Positions 8,566 through 19,020 are shown, counted from the stretch's first letter. The stretch is 64,000 nucleotides of DNA from an uncultured Clostridia bacterium (GCA_947303185.1 CAMYXF010000001.1:1-64000); one strand, 5' to 3'. Numbers and translations: made by a program. The notes: a model not told the origin generated them from the letters alone.

Positions 8566-10494
8566 TTAGTCCTTTACCGTCTTCAAGTCATCAAGCCATA
8601 CGTTTCTGGATGCGTCGGAAGGCATTCTCCAGTCGCCTCTCGGAGACAGGGATACCGTACCGACCTTAGGACCGTCAGGTACGCAGGATCTCTTAAACTG
8701 CTGAGCGAAGAAACGTCTCAAGAAGGTCTCTTCCCACTTGTAGATGGTATCTGCATCGTAAGCGCCGTCAAAGGCTCTGAGCGCCATACGGTAGATCTTT
8801 GAAGGCGTGAAGCCATATCTGATCATGTAGTAGAGGAAGAAATCGTGGAGCTCGTAAGGTCCGACTGTTTCTTCTGTCTTCTGTGAGATTTTGCCGTCTT
8901 CTGTCGGCGGAAGGAGCTCAGGAGATACAGGCGTATCAACGATGTCAGCAAGCGCCTTTGAAAGAGCCGGGCTGATCTCAGCAGTACGCTGGGACTCATA
9001 GGATACGAGGTATCTTACGAGCGTCTTGGGGATAGAGCAGTTAACTCCGTACATGGACATGTGGTCGCCGTTATATGTAGCCCAGCCCAGAGCGAGCTCA
9101 GAAAGGTCACCTGTACCGATTACGATACCGCCCTCCTGGTTTGCGATGTCCATGAGGATCTGCGTACGCTCTCTTGCCTGCGAATTCTCATATGTGATGT
9201 CGTGGACATCCATGTCGTGACCGATGTCCTTAAAATGCTGTGTAACGCTGTCAGAGATGGAGATCTCTCTTAATGTGCAGCCGTACTCTTCAGCGATATT
9301 GATCGAGTTGTTCTTCGTTCTGGAAGTCGTGCCGAAGCCGGGCATCGTAATGCCGATGATGTTCTTTCTGTCCAGACCGAGCTTATCGAAAGCGTGGATG
9401 GTTACGATGAGCGCGAGAGTGGAATCAAGACCGCCGGACAGACCGATAACAGCCTTCTGACAATTGATTGCCTTAAGTCTTGTATAAAGGCCAGCTGCCT
9501 GCATTCCGAGAATGTCCTCACATCTTGAAGCAAGGTCAGTCTTGTCCGAAGGAACAAACGGAGTTCTGCTTACCTTTCTCTGAGGCTTGATATCAGGGAA
9601 TTCCGCGTCGAATTCAACGATGTCTACGCCGTTATAGCCGGCGTTATCGGTAAAGAACGTATTGCTCCTTCTTCTGTCTGCTTCGATCCTCTCAAGATCT
9701 AGGTCAGCGTAAAGGATAGCGTCCTCATCGTTATCGTTTGCAAATCTCTTGCTCTCTGCAAGAATCTTGCCGTTCTCTGCAATAAGGTTATGGCCTGCGA
9801 AAACAAGGTCCTGAGTAGATTCTCCAAGACCAGCATCGCAGTAAACGTAAGCTGCCATGAGCTTTGCGCTCTGCATCTTAACGAGGTCTTTTCTGAACTT
9901 TGCCTTACCTATGATCTCATCAGAACAGGACAGGTTGAATATGACCTCTGCCCCACTCTTTACGTAATCAACAGACGGACTGTAAGCGACCCAGAGGTCC
10001 TCACAGATCTCAACTGCAAAGTTGAATCCGTCACAGTTAAACACTGCCCTTCCGAAGCAGATGCCTTCATCGGTCATGATGACACCTTCATCTTCATAAG
10101 GCGTGAAATGTCTTAATTCATAGAACTCTGAATGGTTGGGAATGTTCTGCTTGGGAACGATTCCGATGATGTCACCCTGGTGGATGACTGCAGCAACGTT
10201 ATAGAGCTTGCCGCCCAACTCATAAGGAAGGCCTACGATAATTACAGTATTAAGATCTGCTGTCTGGTCAGCGAGATCGTAAAGGCCGTCAATTGCTTTA
10301 TCAAGCAGAGCATTCTGCAGGAAAAGATCGCCGCAAGTATAACCGGTCAATCCCAGCTCCGGGAAAACGACAACCGCACAATCGTTGGAAGCTGCTTTTC
10401 GGGCGAGGCTTATTGTCTCAGCCACATTGTAATCAACATCACCGACTCTGACCTTCGGGCTTGCCGCCGCTACTCTGATAAAACCGTCAAGCAT
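8566..10494 (-). CDS. nadE: Glutamine-dependent NAD+ synthetase
   Basis: A 642-residue two-domain enzyme making NAD+ from nicotinate adenine dinucleotide, with ammonia from glutamine. The N-terminal nitrilase-type glutaminase domain (about 1-290) shows the Glu-Lys-Cys triad in VVFPELGLTGY, KQNIPNHSEFYE and VEICEDLW. The C-terminal synthetase domain starts about 330 and carries the PP-loop ATP motif IGLSGGLDSTLAL and GTGDLSELALGW. The length fits the long glutamine-dependent class. The start is the ATG at 10494, with GGGAGG upstream. It has its own extended -10 promoter just after the rpsO terminator and heads a two-gene unit with the SGNH hydrolase. Confidence 0.97.
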   Translation of the reverse strand: MLDGFIRVAAASPKVRVGDVDYNVAETISLARKAASNDCAVVVFPELGLTGYTCGDLFLQNALLDKAIDGLYDLADQTADLNTVIIVGLPYELGGKLYNVAAVIHQGDIIGIVPKQNIPNHSEFYELRHFTPYEDEGVIMTDEGICFGRAVFNCDGFNFAVEICEDLWVAYSPSVDYVKSGAEVIFNLSCSDEIIGKAKFRKDLVKMQSAKLMAAYVYCDAGLGESTQDLVFAGHNLIAENGKILAESKRFANDNDEDAILYADLDLERIEADRRRSNTFFTDNAGYNGVDIVEFDAEFPDIKPQRKVSRTPFVPSDKTDLASRCEDILGMQAAGLYTRLKAINCQKAVIGLSGGLDSTLALIVTIHAFDKLGLDRKNIIGITMPGFGTTSRTKNNSINIAEEYGCTLREISISDSVTQHFKDIGHDMDVHDITYENSQARERTQILMDIANQEGGIVIGTGDLSELALGWATYNGDHMSMYGVNCSIPKTLVRYLVSYESQRTAEISPALSKALADIVDTPVSPELLPPTEDGKISQKTEETVGPYELHDFFLYYMIRYGFTPSKIYRMALRAFDGAYDADTIYKWEETFLRRFFAQQFKRSCVPDGPKVGTVSLSPRGDWRMPSDASRNVWLDDLKTVKD

Positions 10495-10525
10495 AGTAAA
10501 ACCTCCCGGAACTTACTAAATATTA

Positions 10526-10531
10526 ATTATA
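10526..10531 (-). promoter_or_regulatory. nadE extended -10 element
   Basis: Minus-strand TGCTATAAT forms an extended -10 (TGnTATAAT), 32 nt before the nadE start. No good -35 is seen because the rpsO terminator T-tract occupies that place. Confidence 0.6.
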
Positions 10532-10545
10532 GCATCTTTAGACAC

Positions 10546-10573
10546 AAAAAAGCGGTCCCGTAAGGAACCGCTT
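10546..10573 (-). terminator. rpsO terminator
   Basis: Minus-strand AGCGGTTCC / GGGACCGCT stem with a short loop and a TTTTTT tract, 26 nt past the rpsO stop. With its own promoter upstream, rpsO appears to be monocistronic. Confidence 0.9.
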
Positions 10574-10598
10574 TCTTTGAAATAACCTTGGTGAAAGA

Positions 10599-10865
10599 TT
10601 ACTTTCTGATGCCGAGCTTTGCGATAAGTGTTCTGTAACGCTCGATATCAACTGCTGCAAGATAGTCAAGGATGTTTCTTCTCTTACCAACCATCATGAG
10701 AAGACCTCTTCTGCTGTGGTGGTCACCCTTGTGGGTCTTGAGGTGTTCTGTGAGGTGGTTGATCCTGTAAGTAAGAAGTGCAACCTGAACCTCCGGAGAA
10801 CCTGTATCGCCCTCAGAGAGTGCATATTCCTTGATGATAGCCTGCTTGTCGAAAGATGCTGACAT
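10599..10865 (-). CDS. rpsO: 30S ribosomal protein S15 (uS15)
   Basis: The conserved uS15 sequence begins at [16 protein letters not shown] and contains [35 protein letters not shown] and RRNILDYL, typical of the four-helix 16S rRNA-binding protein. The ORF track runs back to 11015, but the extra 50 residues are leader translation. The ATG at 10865 is preceded by AAGGAGG and gives 88 residues, the usual length. The gene has a near-consensus promoter and an 80-nt leader, where S15 autoregulation is common in bacteria. It is flanked by terminators on both sides. Confidence 0.98.
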   Translation of the reverse strand: MSASFDKQAIIKEYALSEGDTGSPEVQVALLTYRINHLTEHLKTHKGDHHSRRGLLMMVGKRRNILDYLAAVDIERYRTLIAKLGIRK

Positions 10866-10952
10866 AAATCTTTCCTCCTTAATGATAAATACGCCAAAAT
10901 CGAAGGTAAGGGTCGGAGTCTTCCGCAAAACTGCGATTAAGGCAACTTGGTG

Positions 10953-10981
10953 ATAATACCATCCAAGCCTTGATTTGTAAA
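10953..10981 (-). promoter_or_regulatory. rpsO promoter
   Basis: Minus-strand TTTACA, 17 nt, TATTAT; each element differs from consensus at one position. The predicted start near 10946 gives a leader of about 80 nt that includes a small hairpin CGCA-GTTT-TGCG. A role of this leader in S15 feedback is possible but not shown. Confidence 0.85.
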
Positions 10982-10992
10982 GCGTTTCTATA

Positions 10993-11024
10993 TAAAAACG
11001 GCTGCCTTTATTCAAGACAGCCGC
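10993..11024 (-). terminator. hppA terminator
   Basis: Minus-strand CGGCTGTCTT / AAGGCAGCCG with one G-T pair, then TTTTT. It lies directly upstream of the rpsO promoter and closes hppA. Confidence 0.9.
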
Positions 11025-11047
11025 TATTATATCAGTTTTCGATCAGA

Positions 11048-13198
11048 TTAGCCGAAAAGACGGAAGTTTCTGATGATAGGAGCGATTGTGTTAGCAACTG
11101 TGGACATGAGCTTGATGAAGATGTCCAAAGCAACGCCTACAACGTCCTTACGTGTATCACCGATCGTGTCGCCCGTAACAGAAGCCTTGTGTGCAGGAGA
11201 TCCCTTGCCGTGGCCCTTGAGCATACCCTGCTCGATGTACTTTTTAGCGTTATCGAAGGCACCACCGGAGTTACCCATGAAGATAGCTCTCGGGATAGCA
11301 ACGATTGTAGCACCTACGAGGATACCACCTACGAACTCAACGCCGAGGATTAAGCCGCCGACGATAGGAATGAGGAGCGCGAGAACTGAAGGAAGAACCA
11401 TTCTGTGGATAGCTTCCTTAGCAGCCATGGCGATCATCATGTTGTAGTCAGGCTTAGCCTTGCCGTCGAGAACTTCCTGTGTCATCTGCTTGTCGCCGAC
11501 GTCAGCCATGATCTTAGCAGCGTCGATTGTGTTATCTGTGAGGATAGCGCAGAAGTACTCAACGAGTGCGCCACCGAGGATACCACCGGCAACAACGAAG
11601 AATGAAGCGAAGTTAAGTGTCAAAGGCTGGCCGATCTCTGTGTAGTTACCAACGTAAGCCATGATGAGGGAAACTGTAGCGAATGCTGCAGAACCGATTG
11701 CGAAGCCCTTACCGATAGCAGCTGTTGTGTTACCAACTGCGTCGAGCTTATCTGTGATCTTACGTACGTCTGCAGGAAGGTGGCAAGCTTCAGCAAGACC
11801 GCCTGCGTTATCAGCGATAGGACCGAATGCATCGATGGAAACTGTAGCACCAACGAATGCGAGCATACCGAGAGCGGAGATTGCGATACCGTAAGAACCG
11901 CAGATAACGCCGGAAACGATAAGTGCAACGATGATTACGAATACAGGGAGAAGAACTGATCTTGAACCGACAGCGTCACCCTTTGTAACAACGAAAGCCT
12001 CACCCTCTGTGCACATCTCAGCAAGCTTCTGTGTAGGCTTGTGATCTGTTGAGGTGTAGTACTCTGTGATGATACCGATTGCGATACCAGCTACGATACC
12101 CATTGCGGAAGAGATCCAGGGTGAGAGCCAGCCGAACTTGAAGCCGTATGTAGCGAGGTCTGCAGCAGAAACGTCCTTACCATTGAAGATCAGGTAAGCA
12201 GCAACACCGCCGAAAACAACTGTGCATCCTGCAGAGATCCATGTGGAAAGGTCGAGTTCCTTTGACGGGTTATCACCCATCTTCTTGATGTTAGCAAGTC
12301 CGAGACCAATAAGGCATCCTACGAGACCGCAGCCTGCGAGGATTGTCGGGAAAAGAACTGTAGCATTGAATGTAGCGTCAGAAACTGTCTCTCCGTGTGT
12401 CTGATAGAGAGTAACAGCGATCATGATTGAAGCAGACATTGTAGCAACGAATGACTCCAAAAGGTCGGAGCAGTTGCCGGCGATATCATTAACGTTATCA
12501 CCGATGAAGTCTGCGATTGTGTTCGGGATTCTTGAGTCATCCTCAGGAAGGTCATGTCTGAGCTTACCAAGGATATCCGAAGAAATGTCTGCAGCCTTTG
12601 TGTAGTTACCGCCTGCTACACGGTTGAACATAGCAACGATGGAGCAGCCGAGAGAATATGTTGAAATTCTCATGACGTAGGGGTTGCATGTAAGAGCCTT
12701 AAGAATAAGACCTGAGCTTTCAGCATCATGCTTTACGCCGCCGAAGCAAAGAAGAACTGCGAGGAAGCCCAACATACCGAAGCCCTGAACTGCAAGGCCG
12801 CTGATGGAACCGCCGCAGAGAGCAACCTTAACTGTCTCTCCGATGGAAAGGCTCTCTCTTGCCTTGTTCGAAGTACGAACGTTAGCGTATGTAGCGCTCT
12901 GCATACCGAGAACGCAAACGATGGAACTCATCAAGGCACCCATGAGGAATGTGATACCGCTGGTCTTCTCAACAAAGAGTGTGAAGATAACAGCAACAGC
13001 AGCAACCACGATGGCGATGCTCTTGAACTCCGTCTTAAGGAATGTCTGCGCGCCGGAACGGATGATACCTGACAATTCGATCATGTCAGCTGTTCCTTCG
13101 GGCATCTTCTTAATACGGAAGTAATTGAACGCAACGTAGATAAGTGCAAGGAATACTACGCCGAGTACGATTAACCAGGAAGTCGAAAGTAATGACAT
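11048..13198 (-). CDS. hppA: Membrane-bound ion-translocating pyrophosphatase
   Basis: A 716-residue polytopic membrane PPase that couples pyrophosphate hydrolysis to H+ or Na+ export. The substrate site is clear in GGNYTKAADISSDILGK and DDSRIPNTIADFIGDNVND, with further Asp clusters (SIDAFGPIADNAGG, AGGALVEYFC). The C-terminal part has GDTIGDTRKD. The motif GNTTAAIGKG has Ala where K+-independent enzymes carry Lys, so this should be the K+-dependent type. Many K+-dependent clostridial enzymes pump Na+, but the ion cannot be fixed by eye. GAGAGGGG precedes the ATG. The gene is monocistronic, with a strong promoter about 90 nt upstream and its own terminator. It would let a fermenter recover energy from biosynthetic PPi. 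Confidence 0.95.
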   Translation of the reverse strand: MSLLSTSWLIVLGVVFLALIYVAFNYFRIKKMPEGTADMIELSGIIRSGAQTFLKTEFKSIAIVVAAVAVIFTLFVEKTSGITFLMGALMSSIVCVLGMQSATYANVRTSNKARESLSIGETVKVALCGGSISGLAVQGFGMLGFLAVLLCFGGVKHDAESSGLILKALTCNPYVMRISTYSLGCSIVAMFNRVAGGNYTKAADISSDILGKLRHDLPEDDSRIPNTIADFIGDNVNDIAGNCSDLLESFVATMSASIMIAVTLYQTHGETVSDATFNATVLFPTILAGCGLVGCLIGLGLANIKKMGDNPSKELDLSTWISAGCTVVFGGVAAYLIFNGKDVSAADLATYGFKFGWLSPWISSAMGIVAGIAIGIITEYYTSTDHKPTQKLAEMCTEGEAFVVTKGDAVGSRSVLLPVFVIIVALIVSGVICGSYGIAISALGMLAFVGATVSIDAFGPIADNAGGLAEACHLPADVRKITDKLDAVGNTTAAIGKGFAIGSAAFATVSLIMAYVGNYTEIGQPLTLNFASFFVVAGGILGGALVEYFCAILTDNTIDAAKIMADVGDKQMTQEVLDGKAKPDYNMMIAMAAKEAIHRMVLPSVLALLIPIVGGLILGVEFVGGILVGATIVAIPRAIFMGNSGGAFDNAKKYIEQGMLKGHGKGSPAHKASVTGDTIGDTRKDVVGVALDIFIKLMSTVANTIAPIIRNFRLFG

Positions 13199-13285
13199 AT
13201 ACCGGTTCCCCTCTCTTAAGAATTTGATATAGATTTAATGAAGTTTTTAGGCATAGTAGACCCATGCTTTGTATAAACCGAACAG

Positions 13286-13314
13286 ATTATACATATAATC
13301 AAATTCTTTGGCAA
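13286..13314 (-). promoter_or_regulatory. hppA promoter
   Basis: Minus-strand TTGCCA, 17 nt, TATAAT, a near-consensus sigma-A promoter giving a leader of about 80 nt before hppA. Confidence 0.85.
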
Positions 13315-13361
13315 TCAAAACAAAGGGGATTTTTCCGTATAAATCAGCGATTTTTTAAGAT

Positions 13362-14276
13362 TTATTCCTGGATGAGGGAATCGACAAACAAATCAGGGTC
13401 GAAATCAGCAAGATCTTCAACGCTCTCGCCCAATCCGGCAAGAACAATGGGCTTGCCAGACTGGTAAGCAACAGCGATGGCTACACCGCCCTTTGCGCTG
13501 CCGTCGAGCTTTGTGATTCCAACGTAATCAAGGCCTGTTACCTCACCGAAGCCTTCTGCCTGGATAACGGCATTCTGACCTGTTGTCGCATCGATAATGA
13601 GGAGTGACTTGATAACCGCATCAGGTGCTTCTCTCTCGATAACACGTCTGATCTTAGCAAGTTCCTCCATGAGATTCTTTTTGTTGTGAAGACGGCCTGC
13701 TGTGTCTACTAGAAGAACATCAGTTCCTCTAGCCTGTGCCGCATGGATGGCATCGAAAACAACGGAAGCCGGATCTGCTCCCTCCTGCTCCTGGGCGATT
13801 ACAGCTGTTCCCGTTCTCTCACCCCATGTCTTGAGCTGGCCTACAGCTGCCGCACGGAATGTATCGCATGCAGCCATGAGGACCTTCTTGCCTTCCTTCT
13901 TATATCTTGCGGCAAGCTTGCCTGAAGTGGTCGTCTTGCCCGTACCGTTAACGCCGATCATGAGGATTATGTTGAGCTTGCCGGGTTCGATCTCGACAGT
14001 CTGGGGTTCGCCAAGTATCTCAAGCATTCTCTCCTTTACGGATGCAAGAACTGCTTCCTTGCTGTCATCACCAGTCTTACGGATATTCTCCTTGACCCTG
14101 TCCATAATGTCGTCGCTGGCCTGTACGCCGCAGTCTGCCCTGATGAGGAGTTCTTCCAACTCATCGAGCATATCCTCGTCAAAGCGTCCGCTTGAAGCGG
14201 CAAGCTTGGTAAAACTTCCGGCAAAGAAGTTTCTTGTCTTTTCGAGTCCTCTTTTAAACAGATCAGCTAATCCCAT
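13362..14276 (-). CDS. ftsY: Signal recognition particle receptor FtsY
   Basis: A 304-residue SRP-receptor GTPase that docks ribosome-SRP complexes at the membrane during cotranslational insertion. It has a short N-terminal helix ([16 protein letters not shown]) instead of a long acidic A domain, a helical N domain and the G domain. Motifs: G1 [15 protein letters not shown], the insertion-box region [16 protein letters not shown]3 [10 protein letters not shown]4 [10 protein letters not shown]. The ATG overlaps the last base of the smc stop, so it is coupled to smc. This is the third gene of the conserved rnc-smc-ftsY cluster. GLGESVEDL and DPDLFVDSL mark the usual C-terminus. Confidence 0.97.
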   Translation of the reverse strand: MGLADLFKRGLEKTRNFFAGSFTKLAASSGRFDEDMLDELEELLIRADCGVQASDDIMDRVKENIRKTGDDSKEAVLASVKERMLEILGEPQTVEIEPGKLNIILMIGVNGTGKTTTSGKLAARYKKEGKKVLMAACDTFRAAAVGQLKTWGERTGTAVIAQEQEGADPASVVFDAIHAAQARGTDVLLVDTAGRLHNKKNLMEELAKIRRVIEREAPDAVIKSLLIIDATTGQNAVIQAEGFGEVTGLDYVGITKLDGSAKGGVAIAVAYQSGKPIVLAGLGESVEDLADFDPDLFVDSLIQE

Positions 14277-17200
14277 TATTTAAGCTCCATTGATAATATC
14301 TTGGATACGCCGCGCTCAGCCATGGTAACGCCGTACATCTGGTCGCATGCCTCCATGGTTCCCTTACGGTGCGTAACAAGGATAAACTGAGATTTTGTGG
14401 AATGTCTTCTTACGAAGTCCGTAAATCTCGTGATATTTACATCGTCCAATGCCGCCTCGACCTCGTCTAAGATGACGAACGGAGAAGGCTTCAATTCCTG
14501 AATAGCGAAAAGAAGTCCGATTGCAGTAAGGCAGCGCTCACCACCAGAAAGGAGGGAGAGATTCTGAAGTTTCTTTCCCGGGGGCTGAGCCTTGATGTCG
14601 ATGGCGCACTCAAGTACATCCTCCGAATCATCGCCGAGAACGATCTCTGCAGTACCGCCTCCGAACAGATCCGTGAAGACCTGGCTGAAGTTGCTGTTGA
14701 TCGTATCGAAGTGAGCAGTAAACTCTGATCTCATCTTGTTTAAGAGGTCTTCGATTACCTGCTCCAAATCCTTCTTTGCAGCTTCGATGTCGTCTCTCTG
14801 CTTTGTCATGAACTCAAGTCTTTCGGACAGTTCGCTGAACTCCTGCAGAGCGCCAAGGTTAACAGGGCCCAATGCCTTGATTGAATTCTTCAGTGACTGG
14901 ATCCTCTTTGTCTGCTCGCCGACCTTCTCAACGGGCTCAACGGAATCCTTGATGTTGTCGTATGTTGTCTCGTAATCTTCCCAGAGTCTGTTCTTGTTCT
15001 GGTCGATCTCGAAAATGATCTTGTCGTACTTGGATACGTGCGCATTAAGCTTAGACTGGAGGTCGCTCAAGATATTTGTGCTTGCAGAGAGTCTGTCACC
15101 GAATGACTTGATGTTCTCAGAGAGGCTGTTTCTCTTCTCATAGAGTTCAGCGATCTTCTCTTCCAATACCTTCTGCTGCTTAGCGTTCTCGTCGATCTTG
15201 GCATCAAGGTCATTGATCTCCTTGGTGATGCTGTTGACCGTATCTTTAGCTTCCTTGATTGAGGAATCAAACTTTTCTCTTCCCTGCTTGGCTTCCTCGA
15301 TCTGCTTCTTGATGTGGCTTGCGAGGTCAAGGATACCGCTTCTTTCTGTAAGCTTACGCTCTGCAAGTGAAGCAGCCTCTCTAACCTTGGCAACAACCTG
15401 CTCGAGCTTGACAGCCTGCTCTTCTGAAAGTCTCTGCTGCTCTTCGATCTCTTCCTGGAAATCAGCAAGTTCGCCGTTAATGTCGCCTTCGATACGTGAA
15501 AGCTCTTCCATATCCTCTTCAAGTCTCAACTTGGACTTGGATACGGTCTGCATATTCTCATCGAAGTTGGACAGAGTCGCTTCCGTCTCTTCGAGTCTTG
15601 TCTTTGTATTGTTGTACTCACCTTCAGCCTTAACTTCTTCAAGCTGGTAGAACTTGAGCTGTTCGCCGAGCTGTGCGAGCTCACGTCTGATGGTTCCGAT
15701 GCCGTCGTCAACTTCCTGACGCAGGTCTTCGGAATCTTCAAGCTTCTTCTCCAAATCGGCAACTGCCTTTGTGAGTGCTTCGATCTCGGCTTTTCTTCCG
15801 AGGATACCCGTACCTGCTCCGGTCTTTCTCAACGAACCACCGGTCAGAGATCCGCCCGGGTTAACGGAATCGCCTTCAAGGGTCATTACCTTGTAAGCAC
15901 GGCCTGTCTTGGAAGCGATGATTCTTGCGCTGTCTAAGTCGTGTGCAACGATGATCCTACCCAACAGGTTAGCCACGATGTCTTCAAGATCACGGCTGCT
16001 CTTAACGAGGTCTGATGCAACGCCGATATATCCGTTGACGCTCTTTGCCTTGCGCAAATCGTCGTCATCGACATATCTTGCCCTGATGTTCTCGATAGGA
16101 AGGAATGTAACTCTTCCGAGTCTTCTCTCCTTGAGGATATTGATAAGTTCGGCAGCATCAGATTCGCTCTTGGTAACCACGTTGTTGAGTGAGTTGCCCA
16201 AAGCGGTCTCGATTGCCGTCTCATACTTGCTGTCTGTATTGATGAGGTCACCTAAGACGCCTACCATGAGGCTCTTTACGGATCTGTCAGTGTCAGCTTC
16301 ATCCAACAGGCGCTTAACTGATTCCTGGTAACCTTCCTTACGTCTCTCGATGTCCTTGAGGGTCTGGAGCTTTGATTCTTCAGCAGAAAGCTTCTTGTTG
16401 TTGATCTCAAAGAACTGGTTGAGCTCTTCCTGGCGCTTTCTTAACTCCTCGAGTTTCTTATTTCTGACATCGATATCGCCACTGACATCTCCCTTGATCT
16501 TCCTGATCTCGTTCAATGCCTTCTCTTCTTCTTCGATCCTGGCAGACAGTTCGGCCTTGCCGCTCTCTGAAGCAGCCCTTGCCTCTTGCATGTCCTTTAT
16601 CTTATCGTCCAAAGCCGTGATGCCGGCCTGGCACTCGGTGATCTTTTTCCTGGTCTCGAAAAGCTCTTCCTTCTTGGCGTTTACCTTTGAATCGGCTATG
16701 CCTGCCTCTTTACGGCTGTTCTCGTATTCCTCGAACTTGGCCTGACGCTCTTTGTCGAGAGTCTCACTCAATGTCTTGGCATCGTCAGCTTCCTTAAGGA
16801 GACTGTCAGCCTTAACCTTCTTCTCATTGAGTTCGGCGGTGAGCTTTTCAACGGTCTCATCCGTCGTCTCCATGTCGGTCCTGAGTTCTTCGATCCTCTG
16901 GTTTGTCTGGTTGAGTCTTTCGATGGAGACCTTCTTATCGATCTGGGCCTCGTGCTCGATCTCGGTAAGTTCGGAGAGCTCCTGTCTTCTGTCCTCGATC
17001 TCGTTATCCAAGGCTTCGCTCTTGTTAACGATCTCGTTATTGCTCTTTCTTAACTGCTCGAACTCATCCTCACGCTCGCGGATCTCTTTCTCGAGCTGCT
17101 CCTTAAGACCGGCTGAATCGCCCATCTCTTTGTTTGCTTCAGTAATCTTATGTACGAGCAAAGAAGTCTCAAGCTTCTTGAGCTCTTCGTAGTTCTCATT

Positions 17201-17845
17201 GAACTTACGCGCTTTTCCGGCCTGCTCTTCGAGAGGTCCCTTGCGCTCTTCGAGTTCTCCTAAGATGTCGTTGATTCTGATGAGGTTCTGCTCTGTGCTG
17301 TTGAGCTTTCTCTGCGCCTCATCCTTACGTACACGGTACTTAACGATACCGGAGGCTTCCTCAATGACCCTTCTTCTGTCCTCTGACTTTGTGGAAAGGA
17401 TGTCATCGACCCTTCCCTGTCCTACGAGTGAATAGCCGTCACGGCCAAGACCCGTATCAAGGAAAAGGACAGTAATGTCCTTAAGACGGCAGTTGACCTT
17501 ATTGATCTGATACTCTGATTCACCGGACCTGTAAAGTCTTCTGGTGATGCAGATCTCAGGGAAATCGTAGTCGATATAGCCGTCGGAGTTATCGAAAGTG
17601 ATGGATACTTCGGCATAGTTCATGGAACGTCTTGCGGTAGTACCGTTGAAGATGACATCTTCCATCTTGCCGCCACGGAGCTGCTTTACGCTCTGTTCGC
17701 CCAAAACCCAGCGGACAGCGTCACTGATATTAGACTTTCCGCTTCCGTTAGGACCAACCACGGCCGTAAGACCGCGGTCAAAGTCGATACACGTATAGTC
17801 GGGGAAAGATTTAAACCCCTGAAGCTCAAGCTTTTTCAGATACAT
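14276..17845 (-). CDS. smc: Chromosome segregation protein SMC
   Basis: A 1189-residue condensin ATPase. The N-terminal head has Walker [17 protein letters not shown] at about residue 30 and the Q-loop region. Two long coiled coils run about 165-500 and 670-1020. The hinge lies at about 515-640 ([13 protein letters not shown], Gly-rich [13 protein letters not shown]). The C-terminal head has signature [17 protein letters not shown] and Walker [14 protein letters not shown]. The length is normal. It works with ScpA/ScpB, not seen here, to organise and segregate the origin region. The start has only a weak SD (GGAAC). A TATAAT about 45 nt upstream could be an internal promoter between rnc and smc. 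Confidence 0.98.
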   Translation of the reverse strand: MYLKKLELQGFKSFPDYTCIDFDRGLTAVVGPNGSGKSNISDAVRWVLGEQSVKQLRGGKMEDVIFNGTTARRSMNYAEVSITFDNSDGYIDYDFPEICITRRLYRSGESEYQINKVNCRLKDITVLFLDTGLGRDGYSLVGQGRVDDILSTKSEDRRRVIEEASGIVKYRVRKDEAQRKLNSTEQNLIRINDILGELEERKGPLEEQAGKARKFNENYEELKKLETSLLVHKITEANKEMGDSAGLKEQLEKEIREREDEFEQLRKSNNEIVNKSEALDNEIEDRRQELSELTEIEHEAQIDKKVSIERLNQTNQRIEELRTDMETTDETVEKLTAELNEKKVKADSLLKEADDAKTLSETLDKERQAKFEEYENSRKEAGIADSKVNAKKEELFETRKKITECQAGITALDDKIKDMQEARAASESGKAELSARIEEEEKALNEIRKIKGDVSGDIDVRNKKLEELRKRQEELNQFFEINNKKLSAEESKLQTLKDIERRKEGYQESVKRLLDEADTDRSVKSLMVGVLGDLINTDSKYETAIETALGNSLNNVVTKSESDAAELINILKERRLGRVTFLPIENIRARYVDDDDLRKAKSVNGYIGVASDLVKSSRDLEDIVANLLGRIIVAHDLDSARIIASKTGRAYKVMTLEGDSVNPGGSLTGGSLRKTGAGTGILGRKAEIEALTKAVADLEKKLEDSEDLRQEVDDGIGTIRRELAQLGEQLKFYQLEEVKAEGEYNNTKTRLEETEATLSNFDENMQTVSKSKLRLEEDMEELSRIEGDINGELADFQEEIEEQQRLSEEQAVKLEQVVAKVREAASLAERKLTERSGILDLASHIKKQIEEAKQGREKFDSSIKEAKDTVNSITKEINDLDAKIDENAKQQKVLEEKIAELYEKRNSLSENIKSFGDRLSASTNILSDLQSKLNAHVSKYDKIIFEIDQNKNRLWEDYETTYDNIKDSVEPVEKVGEQTKRIQSLKNSIKALGPVNLGALQEFSELSERLEFMTKQRDDIEAAKKDLEQVIEDLLNKMRSEFTAHFDTINSNFSQVFTDLFGGGTAEIVLGDDSEDVLECAIDIKAQPPGKKLQNLSLLSGGERCLTAIGLLFAIQELKPSPFVILDEVEAALDDVNITRFTDFVRRHSTKSQFILVTHRKGTMEACDQMYGVTMAERGVSKILSMELK

Positions 17846-17928
17846 TCTATAGTCAGTTCCGTTTTATCCTAAAATAAATCACCCAAGCATTATAAACTCA
17901 AACGGTCCCTTTTTGTAGGACAATCTGT

Positions 17929-18645
17929 TCAGACGCTATCGGGATAAAGGCTCATGTACTCCTTTATGCCCTTCTCAGCGCACTTCTGCTCGGCATCCTT
18001 CTTGCTGTGGCCCGTGGCGCTTGCCAGGAGCACGTCATCCGAATAAACACTGACGTCGAATTCTTTCATGTGGGCAGGTCCGCGCTCTCCGGTCACCTCG
18101 AATCTGATCGTGTGCTGGAAACCTCTGGTCTGCGCCAATTCAAGCAGTCTGCTCTTGTAATCCAGGAAGATCTCGCCGTTAACTGCCTTCTGAACTGTTT
18201 CGGTAAGATTTTTCAAGATACATTTTCTAGCCTGTTCGAATCCGCCGTCGAAATAAACTGCCGCAATAACCGACTCAAAGCAGTCGGCAAGCGTCGAATC
18301 CTTGTCATTGCCGCCATTCTGCGCCTCACCCTTGCCAAGAAGCAGATAATCGCCCAAATGGAGCTTTCTTGCTACTTCGGCAAAAGACTTTTCGCAAACA
18401 GAGACACTTCTCATCTTTGAAAGATAACCTTCGTCAGCCTGGGGCTTGAGCTCGTAGAGCATCTGGCCTACAACGACGTCAAGTACAGCGTCACCGATGA
18501 ACTCGAGTCTCTGGTTGGACTCCCAGTGGCCTCTTCCCGTCTCGAAAACGTATGTCGTGTGGGTAAAAGCCGTCTCAAGGACTGATTTGTCTTTAAAGGT
18601 ATATCCCAGGTCTTTTTCTAATTCTGTATAGTCTGTCATAGTCAT
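17929..18645 (-). CDS. rnc: Ribonuclease III
   Basis: A dsRNA-specific endonuclease for rRNA and mRNA processing. The catalytic domain has the RNase III signature RLEFIGDAVLDVVVGQML, HTTYVFE and ADCFESVIAAVYFDGGF with the metal-binding acidic residues. A C-terminal dsRBD follows (DYKSRLLELAQTRGF, GHSKKDAEQKCAEKGIKEY). The ORF-track start at 18681 lies inside the intergenic hairpin. The likely starts are the ATGs at 18645 or 18639, just past the hairpin, with no obvious SD. The gene sits between acpP and smc, a widespread Firmicutes order. E. coli RNase III limits its own mRNA by cutting a leader hairpin, and the hairpin here could serve the same end. Confidence 0.95.
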   Translation of the reverse strand: MTMTDYTELEKDLGYTFKDKSVLETAFTHTTYVFETGRGHWESNQRLEFIGDAVLDVVVGQMLYELKPQADEGYLSKMRSVSVCEKSFAEVARKLHLGDYLLLGKGEAQNGGNDKDSTLADCFESVIAAVYFDGGFEQARKCILKNLTETVQKAVNGEIFLDYKSRLLELAQTRGFQHTIRFEVTGERGPAHMKEFDVSVYSDDVLLASATGHSKKDAEQKCAEKGIKEYMSLYPDSV

Positions 18646-18657
18646 ATTTACGAGAAA

Positions 18658-18688
18658 CGGCTGAATGCATATCACACGCATCCAGCCG
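18658..18688 (-). promoter_or_regulatory. Stable hairpin between acpP and rnc
   Basis: Minus-strand CGGCTGGATGC, 9-nt loop, GCATTCAGCCG: an 11-bp stem with one G-T pair. Only a weak TTTCTC follows, so it may be a leaky acpP terminator, an RNase III processing site in the rnc leader, or both. The rnc ATG is 12 nt downstream. Confidence 0.7.
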
Positions 18689-18733
18689 TCTAAACTTCAT
18701 AAGTTAATTCAGAGATTAATAATCTCCGGCATA

Positions 18734-18979
18734 TTAGCCCTCTGTGAGGCTCTGAATATACTCGACTGCATCCTTGACGGTAACAACCTTCTCAGCTACG
18801 TCATCAGGGATCTCGATGTCGAATTCCTGCTCCATAGCCATAACGAGCTCAACCATGTCAAGAGAATCAGCGTTAAGATCATCTACGAAAGAGGAATCCT
18901 CTGTGATTGTATCCTCATCTACACCGAGCTGATCAACGATCATCTGCTTAATCGAGTTGAAAAGTTCTTCATTTGTCAT
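18734..18979 (-). CDS. acpP: Acyl carrier protein
   Basis: An 81-residue acidic four-helix ACP that carries growing acyl chains in type II fatty acid synthesis. The phosphopantetheine site is [27 protein letters not shown], shown here as two overlapping family blocks (DSLDMVEL and EFDIEIPD). AGGAGG lies 8 nt before the ATG. It has a near-consensus promoter, and is followed by the hairpin before rnc. Other fab genes, often next to it in Firmicutes, are not in the window. Confidence 0.97.
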   Translation of the reverse strand: MTNEELFNSIKQMIVDQLGVDEDTITEDSSFVDDLNADSLDMVELVMAMEQEFDIEIPDDVAEKVVTVKDAVEYIQSLTEG

Positions 18980-19020
18980 AATTAGTACCTCCGTACGATT
19001 CTAAATAAATCCACAAACTG

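Noticed and set aside
10866-11015. Extra 50 residues of rpsO
   Set aside because: They cover the rpsO leader and promoter; the conserved protein begins at 10865 after AAGGAGG.
11073-13124. Plus-strand ORFs across hppA
   Set aside because: Antisense shadows; composition follows the hppA codons.
14736-17435. Ser-rich plus-strand ORFs across smc
   Set aside because: Low-complexity antisense of the Glu/Lys-rich coiled coils of SMC.
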